Source of the DNA: Pelotomaculum isophthalicicum JI | GTDB lineage: Bacteria > Bacillota > Desulfotomaculia > Desulfotomaculales > Pelotomaculaceae | Direction: 5' to 3' | Assembly: GCF_029478095.1 (NCBI RefSeq) | Contig: NZ_JAKOAV010000034.1 | Location: forward strand, 1 to 36,855 | DNA length: 36,855 bases | Shown: positions 1 to 5,734 of the stretch, in pieces | Position numbering within the stretch: the stretch's first letter is position 1 | Layout of the letters: each line of letters opens with the position of its first letter | Notes under the pieces: model-generated | Database searches by the model: none | What the model was told of the DNA's origin: nothing | The model's input: only the letters and a program-made list of their open reading frames with translations | Translations under genes and position numbers: made by a program

Positions 1-116
1 GGGCCATGTATATATATTTTAATGATAATACAAAAGCAACAACATATTTAAATAAAGCAAATTACTATTTTGAAAGAGCTGATTCTATGATTAACGCATT
101 TCAAAGATATAGATAA
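1..116 (+). CDS. 3' end of a hypothetical protein (partial)
   Basis: An open frame enters from the left edge, using codons from position 3, and stops with TAA at 114-116. It gives 37 residues ending NAFQRYR, rich in Tyr, Asn and Ala. No family is recognisable from so little. The ribosome binding site of the next gene (AAAGGAGGT) begins only a few bases after the stop. The two genes are therefore probably in one transcript. Confidence 0.5.
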   Translation, partial: AMYIYFNDNTKATTYLNKANYYFERADSMINAFQRYR

Positions 117-133
117 TTAAAGGAGGTCTCATT

Positions 134-1060
134 ATGCGAATGCAAAAACAAAAACTACGTAACCTTGTCGCTTTGCTCGTCGTTGCGTTGGTGCTGGGGT
201 GCTGGAGCGGTGTGGCGAGCGCTTATTGGACTGATTTAATTGACCAAATGACACCTTTTAACACTTCAGGCCCTGAAAGCACTGCCGAGGTCAACCAGAC
301 ATATATTGATTTGACCAATGTTTCAAGTGGTTCCGTGACTTCTGCGACATATATTGGCGCAAGCCAAACAAGGACCGATAATTCTTATACTGTTGCATCA
401 CAGACATACATAGATGCAATGGATAGAATTACAAGTTATGTTTTTGCTTTAACCAACCAATATAGACCTGATACAGACATGGGTTTAAGCGGCGTGGACT
501 ATTTACCAACTGTTCATGTTTATACTTATGGAACCCAAAAAGATCAGGCTATGTATTCGGTTGTTTCTGGCCTGGTAGATTGTCTCGGCAATCCTCCTAT
601 TAGGGGCGATGGTGGCGGATCTTCTTCGTCATGGATAAATAATTATTCGCCCACGGCCATGGCCTCAACAACTATTACTTCCTTCAAAATCGGTGAAAAA
701 TCGATCACAACTGCCAGTGGTACAACAATAACCATGGATGTCGCACCATACGTAAAAGACGGGCGAACCTATACTCCAGTCCGATATCTCGCATATGCGC
801 TCGGTGTTCCTGAAAGCGGGGTCCAATGGGATGAAGCAACACAAACCGTTACCATTGTCAAGGGCGATACGGTTCTCAAAATGAGCATCGGGAACACTAC
901 CATGACTAAAAACGGTGAAATTATTGTCATGGATGTCGCCCCGGAACTTGTTGATCCGGGCAGGACAATGCTTCCCGCCCGGTGGGTAAGTGAGGCACTT
1001 GGCGCAACGGTTACATGGGATGAAGTTACTCAGCAGGTAGTAATAAAGCAGGGGACTTAA
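134..1060 (+). CDS. Secreted protein with copper amine oxidase N-terminal-like domain
   Basis: 308 residues. The ATG follows AAAGGAGGTCTC at good spacing. Residues 1-30 form a signal peptide: a basic start, a hydrophobic core and a cleavage region ending GVASA. Residues about 30-170 are Ser/Thr/Tyr-rich with no known fold. Residues about 182-308 are a tandem of the beta-strand unit called copper amine oxidase N-terminal domain (PF07833), with the repeated pattern VAPYVKDGRTYTPVRYLA / VAPELVDPGRTMLPARWV and W-D-E-x-T-Q-x-V. In Gram-positive anaerobes this domain is a common extracellular module and does not imply amine oxidase activity. A hairpin terminator overlaps the stop codon. The product is probably exported to the cell surface; its partner is unknown. 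Confidence 0.85.
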   Translation: MRMQKQKLRNLVALLVVALVLGCWSGVASAYWTDLIDQMTPFNTSGPESTAEVNQTYIDLTNVSSGSVTSATYIGASQTRTDNSYTVASQTYIDAMDRITSYVFALTNQYRPDTDMGLSGVDYLPTVHVYTYGTQKDQAMYSVVSGLVDCLGNPPIRGDGGGSSSSWINNYSPTAMASTTITSFKIGEKSITTASGTTITMDVAPYVKDGRTYTPVRYLAYALGVPESGVQWDEATQTVTIVKGDTVLKMSIGNTTMTKNGEIIVMDVAPELVDPGRTMLPARWVSEALGATVTWDEVTQQVVIKQGT

Positions 1061-1072
1061 CCCCTGCTTTTT
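1045..1072. terminator. Terminator between convergent genes
   Basis: A 10-bp stem (AAAGCAGGGG, 1045-1054; CCCCTGCTTT, 1061-1070) has a 6-base loop that contains the stop codon of the preceding gene. It is followed by TT on the plus strand. It sits 15 bp from the end of the convergent minus-strand gene and may serve both directions. Confidence 0.75.
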
Positions 1073-1087
1073 GTTCCTCTGCATCCG

Positions 1088-2104
1088 TTATCGCACCGGC
1101 GCGTCTGCCGTGTCCACCGGCTCCGCTTTCGCCGGCGCGTTTAGCTCAACCGTGATCTTTTTCATTACCGGCTTCTTCCGCCTTACCGTCACAAGTTCCA
1201 TGGCCTCCTCTTTTGTGACCACCTTTTTTGGAGAGAATTCTACCGCTTCTTGAATACCCGGCACCTCTGCCCGTGCCATAACTTCTTTCTTTTTAAACTG
1301 GCCGGTGTATTTGTCCAGTTTATACCCTTCCTTAATTTGGTAAATCTGTTCCTCGACTTCTTCAAATTTAGGTTCCCTGTACGTCTCGACCGTACCATCT
1401 TCTTTGAAGCGGTATAGTTCTTCGGTTTCCTGGATCTCGCGCGTCAAGACTTTGTGAATACCCTGGCAGCCGGCGTGAATCGGGATACACATACTACCAA
1501 GAAAATCCTCGTCTATGTGTCGAACGAGAAGAACAATGGTATCACCGGGCGCAAAGGCTTTTTCACAAAGAGGACATGCGGTTTCTTCAAAACAAGTATC
1601 GCCTTGTGACAAGTTTGTAGCCCGGAGAATATTAAAGTAGCCGGAATTCCAACGCTGATCGGAATATCCCACATAACCAGTGTTATGAGTGTATGGAACT
1701 AAATTATCAACTATTTTACCCCTTACATTTATCTGCGCGCCGCTGCTTCCGGAAAGATTTATATAATCAGAGTCAAGCTCAATTCCCGGCCCCTGCAGCC
1801 GTATACTCCCGTCACTTTTGCCCCATATAACAAGCTTTTTGGTTGTGCCACCTAGAACAGGATCATAATCATTTATAGTATATAATTGACCAACTTGCGT
1901 ACCATCATAAAAGAAGATTATATTACCCCAGTTTTGACCGCTCCACATTCCCAAGTTTTGCTTGCCGTCGTAATAAGATTCGAGGGTTCCTTCCGGCGTC
2001 AACTTAATATAAGTGCTGCTGCCTTCGGTGCCAGTCTGTATTACACTCGAATATATCTCACCATCACCTGAAATCTTTAATCCATATTTTCCTTCACGAA
2101 TCAA
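1088..2104 (-). CDS. Phage tail-fibre/baseplate-like protein with Cys motif
   Basis: 338 residues from a TTG start at 2104-2102, chosen because AGGGGGTG lies 7 bases upstream. The longer reading frame would overlap the preceding gene by about 100 bases. The N-terminal half is Gly/Ser/Thr/Asn-rich with repeated short beta-strand-like segments (SGDGEIYS, TPEGTLESY, GSIRLQGPG). It ends near residue 165 in DQRWNSGYFNILRATN, a form seen at the ends of phage tail fibres before a chaperone or attachment domain. A following Cys cluster (CPLCEKAFAPGD and later C, H, C) looks like a small metal site. The C-terminal third is charged (Glu/Lys) and probably helical. It lies directly downstream of the Ntn-hydrolase-like gene, so the two are co-transcribed. 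The function as a virion or surface protein is inferred from composition only. Confidence 0.55.
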   Translation of the reverse strand: MIREGKYGLKISGDGEIYSSVIQTGTEGSSTYIKLTPEGTLESYYDGKQNLGMWSGQNWGNIIFFYDGTQVGQLYTINDYDPVLGGTTKKLVIWGKSDGSIRLQGPGIELDSDYINLSGSSGAQINVRGKIVDNLVPYTHNTGYVGYSDQRWNSGYFNILRATNLSQGDTCFEETACPLCEKAFAPGDTIVLLVRHIDEDFLGSMCIPIHAGCQGIHKVLTREIQETEELYRFKEDGTVETYREPKFEEVEEQIYQIKEGYKLDKYTGQFKKKEVMARAEVPGIQEAVEFSPKKVVTKEEAMELVTVRRKKPVMKKITVELNAPAKAEPVDTADAPVR

Positions 2105-2105
2105 A

Positions 2106-2792
2106 TTATTGCACCCCCTGTAATACCGGATTTCTCGTTGCCTTGAAATCGACAATCCGATCCGGCAAAATAATCTGAATCTGAACAGGGGCGCCGCAAC
2201 AATCAACATTATCTATTACCCGGAAAACCATATCCACAGCGAAGCCAAGGACCTCTACGGGACCGATCCGCTCAAAGAGTGGTGCCCGTATATCTTTTAA
2301 AGCATCCTGGATTTCCTCGTCCGACGCCCCGTCAATACGCAGTGTATATGGTTGTGTGGGCGCGTATAGCTGCGGTATTAAATCGGCGGGAGGGTGTGGG
2401 TTAAACCTTATAAGATTATAAGGGAATCCTCTGTAATACCTGCTTAAATGAAAGCAAAATGTACCATTTGGTGATCCCGCCCAATAATCTGCCAGGTGGT
2501 CACGTAGTATATCCGCAAGCTGGGCGGGAGGTAAATTGAAATTGGCTGTCTTTTCGAAGTTATCGAGAGCATTTTCTATGGTCATACTGCCGAATTTCTG
2601 GACACCGCACCAAGCAAGCCCGAGGTTATTTTTTAACTGATACAGTTTTTTTACGCTGTCGTTCTCGAAAACAGGTTCGCATTTCAAGACAGTTTTTGTT
2701 AAGCTCGCAACAAGGCTGGTTTCGTTCATGACGCGGCTGTCGGAGAGTTGTAAAATTCTGTCTCCTAGGATGATTGAAGCGATGATTGACAC
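2106..2792 (-). CDS. Proteasome/HslV-like Ntn-hydrolase candidate
   Basis: 228 residues from a GTG start preceded by AAAGGAAG. The first 20 residues read MSIIASIILGDRILQLSDSR, which resembles the start of proteasome beta subunits and HslV. In those proteins the residue after processing is the nucleophile and an Asp sits at position 17. If Met1 is removed, Ser becomes residue 1 and the DSR Asp becomes residue 17. Further on, SVKKLYQLKNNLGLAWCG matches the HslV segment around the catalytic Lys33 (VKKVRRL then a GFAG-like turn), with about 15 extra residues between. The C-terminal half (about 100-228) is not recognised. HslV is about 175 residues, so this is longer. No unfoldase partner gene is nearby. 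It could be a self-processing or virion-associated peptidase, or a fold relative without activity. Confidence 0.5.
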   Translation of the reverse strand: MSIIASIILGDRILQLSDSRVMNETSLVASLTKTVLKCEPVFENDSVKKLYQLKNNLGLAWCGVQKFGSMTIENALDNFEKTANFNLPPAQLADILRDHLADYWAGSPNGTFCFHLSRYYRGFPYNLIRFNPHPPADLIPQLYAPTQPYTLRIDGASDEEIQDALKDIRAPLFERIGPVEVLGFAVDMVFRVIDNVDCCGAPVQIQIILPDRIVDFKATRNPVLQGVQ

Positions 2793-2904
2793 GTTAACAC
2801 TTCCTTTTCATGTAATTTTAATTTTGTTTTTTTGGAGCGGGACCGGGTAGCCCCGCCCCCGGGTGAATCTGGCCACCGCATGAGGGAGCGGCGCCGATAA
2901 TTAT

Positions 2905-3321
2905 TTACTTTTTAGCTTGGGATTCGCGCCAGCCCATAACAACATCGTTGTGATAACGGGTCAAAATACTTTTGATATCATCAATGTAACTGCTTAAAAT
3001 AAACCCTGAAGTACTCATAGTAAGCATGGCTGCCTTCCGATGAGCGGCAATTAGTTGGTCAATTAGGGGGAGAATTTCCTTATTAAGCTTTGAATTAATT
3101 TTCTCCCTGATCTCATTAGCCTGGTGTATCAGCCTGGCGGCTTCCTCTTTGGCTTCCTGGGTAGGTTCTGGACGCTTTTGTAGTTCATTAAGTTCCGAGT
3201 CAATTTCTTCGTTTTTAGGCAATCTCGCGGCTATGTCGGCGGCGATTGTTGCGGTCTCGGCTTCAATTTCTTGAATAAGACGATCTTTTATCTTCTTTGT
3301 TGATTCTGTTAAAATTCCCAT
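2905..3321 (-). CDS. Small coiled-coil protein, unknown function
   Basis: 138 residues. ATG is preceded by AAAAAGGAGC. The protein is almost wholly helical in character: Glu/Lys/Ile/Leu-rich with long heptad-like stretches at residues 10-110 and no Cys. The C-terminus is basic. I do not recognise a family. It lies in the leftward element operon between the HTH genes and the Ntn-hydrolase-like gene, a position used in phages for scaffold or minor structural proteins, but that is only context. The start codon abuts an inverted repeat that places the ribosome binding site in a hairpin loop. Confidence 0.55.
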   Translation of the reverse strand: MGILTESTKKIKDRLIQEIEAETATIAADIAARLPKNEEIDSELNELQKRPEPTQEAKEEAARLIHQANEIREKINSKLNKEILPLIDQLIAAHRKAAMLTMSTSGFILSSYIDDIKSILTRYHNDVVMGWRESQAKK

Positions 3322-3445
3322 AATTTAACAGCTCCTTTTTATTGTTAAATTTTAGTTCATCATCAATGAGCTTTCGCCTGTGCCGGCGGCGTTGCTCTGC
3401 TGAAAATAAGCGGATCATGGTGCTTGTGGTTAAGTGTTTTGGCAT
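3263..3445 (-). CDS. Possible small basic protein (60 residues)
   Basis: The ATG at 3445 follows the stop of the upstream HTH gene by 4 bases and has AGGGGGAT upstream, which supports translation. The product is very basic in its first 30 residues (a run of RRRHRRK) and then Asn/Lys-rich. Its last 59 bases overlap the start of the 138-residue gene, which argues for caution. No family is recognised. The real product may be a short basic peptide coupled to its neighbours, or nothing at all. Confidence 0.3.
   Translation of the reverse strand: MPKHLTTSTMIRLFSAEQRRRHRRKLIDDELKFNNKKELLNYGNFNRINKEDKRSSYSRN
3322..3351 (-). promoter_or_regulatory. Hairpin with the ribosome binding site in its loop
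   Basis: A perfect 9-bp inverted repeat (AATTTAACA at 3322-3330, TGTTAAATT at 3343-3351) encloses 12 bases that contain the AAAAAGGAGC ribosome binding site of the gene starting at 3321. In the leftward mRNA the stem would touch the start codon. It could tune translation of the coiled-coil protein. Confidence 0.45.
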
Positions 3446-3449
3446 AGTG

Positions 3450-3923
3450 CTAATCCCCCTGCCCGGTCCCGGTCGTTAATTCAACGGCGCCGGCGCCATC
3501 TTTCCAGGCTACTTTCAAGTTTAAGGTTTGGTTGCCACCTGTTACTTTGCCTTTTAATAGCCCCTCTCGCTTGTCCAACAGGATGCCGGTGGCGACTACC
3601 AATTGTGAAGGCGGTATACTACTGACTTCGTTTTTTAACCTCGTTAACATTTTCCGGGTTATTTCATCAATGTCACTGATGAATTCAAAGTCAATTAGTT
3701 CTCGGTTCTCACCAAGATATTCCCGCAGTATTACGCTCACGGTTTGCCGGGAGATAGAAAACTTCTCGGCTATTTGGCTTATGTTTCGGGTTACAAGGGT
3801 CTCCTGGACTACCTGCTGGCGTAGCTCCTCAGGGAATTTATTGTGTGGGGAGCGGCCTTCATGGCCGTTGGGGAGCGGGGCCAGGATTTCAATAGTGGTA
3901 TCGTTTGTATTATTGGTTTCCAA
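3450..3923 (-). CDS. HTH protein, small terminase-like (copy 1)
   Basis: 157 residues. TTG start with AAAGGAGGAT upstream. After a flexible N-terminus, residues about 28-70 form a helix-turn-helix of the Hin/transposase type (LRQQVVQETLVTRNISQIAE then SISRQTVSVILREY). Residues 80-125 form two or three helices, including VATGILLDKREGLL. The tail is Gly/Thr-rich. The layout of an N-terminal HTH followed by a helical oligomerisation region is typical of phage small terminase subunits, and of some regulators. It shares its plan and the A-T-G-I-x-x-D-K motif with the protein encoded at 4069-4566, so the two appear to be paralogues. No large terminase gene is seen nearby. Confidence 0.5.
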   Translation of the reverse strand: METNNTNDTTIEILAPLPNGHEGRSPHNKFPEELRQQVVQETLVTRNISQIAEKFSISRQTVSVILREYLGENRELIDFEFISDIDEITRKMLTRLKNEVSSIPPSQLVVATGILLDKREGLLKGKVTGGNQTLNLKVAWKDGAGAVELTTGTGQGD

Positions 3924-4068
3924 GGGTGTATCCTCCTTTCTCTTGGTGCTGGTGTCAAGGTGATTGACTTGACAGTGGTTAATTCGTATAATATAAGTTT
4001 AGGAAATTATTGGTTATTTTGCTTTAATAACATGAGTTAGTGCCGACAAACACTAAATAAGAAAAAGG

Positions 4069-4566
4069 TTACTTTGCTTCATGCTGTCGGGGTAGCCGCT
4101 TCACCTTCCCGGCCTGGGCCTGGACTGCCTGCGCCGCCTCAACAAGGGCTTCCCTGCTCACCGGTGCGGAGGATAAATGTTCGCTGCGGCTTGTGGCTTC
4201 GCCGGAAATTAATAGAAGTTTGTCCATAATTATCCCGGTTGCCGTTGATACACTTCTTAAATCGCTGGACTCGGGGATTAACTCAGCCATCTTGGTTACG
4301 CCGGTCAAAACCAGATCCCACGCCTGAGCAATAAACTCCTGGCGCTTTTTGTCCCCATAGGATTGTAATTCGGTGCCACCAGAACACTTTTCAGAGACCA
4401 TATTCATAAGATCACCTTCCTTTTCTAGTTTTTTCCAGGTGTGTATACTGGTCCAGGGGATATTGGTTAATTTGCCGGCCGCACGTATGCCAATGATGTT
4501 GGCAAGCTCTATACAGGTAAAAATTTTCTCGGCGGTATATTTACTTTTTGCGCCTCTCCGGGCCAA
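4069..4566 (-). CDS. HTH protein, small terminase-like (copy 2)
   Basis: 165 residues. TTG start with AAGGGGGT upstream. The N-terminus is basic (MARRGAKSKYTAEK), followed by a helix-turn-helix-like segment at about 15-50 ending IPWTSIHTWKKLE. A helical middle contains TATGIIMDKLLLI, the counterpart of VATGILLDKREGLL in the 3450-3923 gene. The C-terminus is Ala/Gln/Lys-rich. It is probably an ancient duplicate or functional partner of that gene. DNA recognition is likely, but whether it acts in packaging, replication or regulation cannot be told from the sequence. The 145 bp between the two genes hold no obvious gene. Confidence 0.5.
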   Translation of the reverse strand: MARRGAKSKYTAEKIFTCIELANIIGIRAAGKLTNIPWTSIHTWKKLEKEGDLMNMVSEKCSGGTELQSYGDKKRQEFIAQAWDLVLTGVTKMAELIPESSDLRSVSTATGIIMDKLLLISGEATSRSEHLSSAPVSREALVEAAQAVQAQAGKVKRLPRQHEAK

Positions 4567-4607
4567 CGTGATACCCCCTTACCTAAACAAAAGTCGTACA
4601 CAAAAAA

Positions 4608-4645
4608 GGATTTTGCCGGGCCGGGAGCGGGGTTTAACCGCTCCC
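4608..4645 (-). terminator. GC-rich hairpin downstream of the zinc-finger gene
   Basis: An 8-bp stem (GGGAGCGG at 4623-4630, CCGCTCCC at 4638-4645) lies between the end of the gene at 4680 and the start of the gene at 4566. On the minus strand it is followed, some 15-25 bases later, by a T-rich run. The gap before the T run makes it a weak intrinsic terminator or an attenuator inside the leftward operon. Confidence 0.4.
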
Positions 4646-4679
4646 CTTGTCCTTAATGCCCTGTTCTGATAAAATGGTA

Positions 4680-5090
4680 TTAACTCGCTACGCTATAAAT
4701 TTTCTGAAGTTCGGCACAAATCTCTGCTGGATATAGCCGCGGCGAGCTTCTTAAGAGTTTTATCACGTATTTTCCAAACGATTCGAATTTCCGATTATAG
4801 CCTGACTCTGCTAACGACCTGGCATACCAACCAGTAATTTCCATTAATGCACCATCAACCCGTTCACCTAAAGGTAAACTTTCATTCTGCCAAATGGACC
4901 GGCCAAGCTTTTTAAGTTCCTCTCTTTGATGGTAGGTCAATACAAGATCATCTCCGAAAAACTGCCGTGCGCGTTGTAATTTACGGCAATAAGCCGCATG
5001 TTCTTTGCGGTCCTGCGGGAAGATATAATTGTATCCACAGACATTGCAATGAGTCGCAAACGCTTTCATCGTCTTTGTTTTCATCTTCAC
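4680..5090 (-). CDS. Small zinc-finger protein, unknown function
   Basis: 136 residues. GTG start with AAAGGAG 5 bases upstream; an ATG two codons later is also possible. The N-terminus holds a CxxC...HxxxC site (CNVCGYNYIFPQDRKEHAAYC region, Cys15, Cys18, His31, Cys35), which probably binds one zinc. The rest is helical and charged, with several aromatic residues (GWYARSL, YVIKLLRSSPRLYP). I do not recognise the family. Its place just downstream of the replication genes suggests a nucleic-acid-binding accessory of the element, but that is inference. Confidence 0.5.
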   Translation of the reverse strand: MKMKTKTMKAFATHCNVCGYNYIFPQDRKEHAAYCRKLQRARQFFGDDLVLTYHQREELKKLGRSIWQNESLPLGERVDGALMEITGWYARSLAESGYNRKFESFGKYVIKLLRSSPRLYPAEICAELQKIYSVAS

Positions 5091-5157
5091 ATAATCTCCT
5101 TTTCTGTCTGCCGCACATTCGCCTCAATGTAGCGGCTTTTTTGTTGTTTTTTATCAT

Positions 5158-5192
5158 TTTTTATATTAACCCCCTATTTTTATATTAACCCC
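5158..5192. repeat. Two-copy direct repeat in an intergenic region
   Basis: The 16-base unit TTTTTATATTAACCCC occurs at 5158-5173 and 5177-5192, a 19-bp period. It lies upstream of the zinc-finger gene on the minus strand, about 70-100 bp before its start codon. It may be a binding site pair for an element regulator. Confidence 0.5.
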
Positions 5193-5203
5193 TTGATCCG
5201 CAC

Positions 5204-5291
5204 ATTGCGGTGACTGTGTTCACCTCCTTGAATGATTATATCTATGTTAATTGCGGTGCTCTCTGCGCCGGGCAGACCCGGCCACCGCAAT
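5204..5291. repeat. Repeated ATTGCGGTG with an inverted copy and nested hairpin
   Basis: ATTGCGGTG occurs at 5204-5212 and 5250-5258 and inverted (CACCGCAAT) at 5283-5291. Between the last two arms lies a second stem, GCCGGG (5267-5272) with CCCGGC (5277-5282) around a CAGA loop. Together 5250-5291 can fold into one long hairpin with an 8-base bulge. The 260-bp gap 5091-5350 holds this structure and the direct repeat but no convincing gene. It could be a processing, termination or protein-binding site. Confidence 0.5.
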
Positions 5292-5350
5292 ATTTATGTG
5301 ATGCCACCTTGACATATGCGCGCCTATGACAAGGCGAACTGGTTTTACGG

Positions 5351-5533
5351 TTAGAAACTCGTATCTTCATACTTCTTAATGAATTTCTTCATTATTTCAA
5401 CCGCTTCATCAATACAGTGTTCATTATCAAAGTATAATTTTCCATTTGCAACCATAACATCGGGATTTGCGTTAGCTTCAATAAACGCTTCCTCCATGTT
5501 AAATTTATCGACTCCAACGAAAACTTTTTCCAT
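5351..5533 (-). CDS. Small acidic protein, unknown function (60 residues)
   Basis: 60 residues. I chose the ATG at 5533 because AAGGAGGTG sits 7 bases upstream; a longer reading frame has no such site and would overlap the primase end. The protein is mixed alpha/beta and acidic, with the segments MEKVFVGVDKFNMEEAF and VMVANGKLYFDNEHC. No family is recognised. It follows the primase-helicase gene closely and is probably in the same leftward transcript. Confidence 0.55.
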   Translation of the reverse strand: MEKVFVGVDKFNMEEAFIEANANPDVMVANGKLYFDNEHCIDEAVEIMKKFIKKYEDTSF

Positions 5534-5573
5534 GTTTTTCACCTCCTTTTTTATGATGGCGATACCAATTGTT

Positions 5574-5734
5574 TTACTCCCATCTATCCCCAAAATCTTG
5601 CTCTTCTACTTCTTTCCCAACTCCCCTTTCTTCCTCAAGCCCAAATTCAATCTTCAGCCTCAGAACCTCTTCTTCATGGTAGACATATGCATTTCCGCTT
5701 GCAGTATGTTGTGTTTTTAACCCCATTGCACTTA
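5574..5734 (-). pseudogene. Out-of-frame C-terminal end of the primase-helicase
   Basis: In the -1 frame relative to the 5732-8134 gene, the sequence reads on directly as LSAMGLKTQHTASGNAY, then VYHEEEVLRLKIEFGLEEE, and stops at 5574. This looks like the winged-helix-type tail at the end of such replication proteins, where a helix is followed by a beta hairpin (S-G-N-A-Y-V-Y) and a last helix. The join falls at ATTGTTTAA in the coding strand, where ATTGTTTTAAGT would keep one frame. It could be a real mutation, a sequencing error or a programmed frameshift; no classic slippery heptamer is seen. Confidence 0.7.

Noticed and set aside
3843-4040. Plus-strand frames at 3434-4040 opposite the small-terminase-like gene
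   Set aside because: Antisense to a supported gene, without ribosome binding sites.
4981-5157. 58-codon minus-strand frame (starts MIKNNKKAATLRRMCG)
   Set aside because: It has an AGGGGGT upstream but overlaps the start of the zinc-finger gene by about 110 bases and is very basic; evidence is too weak.
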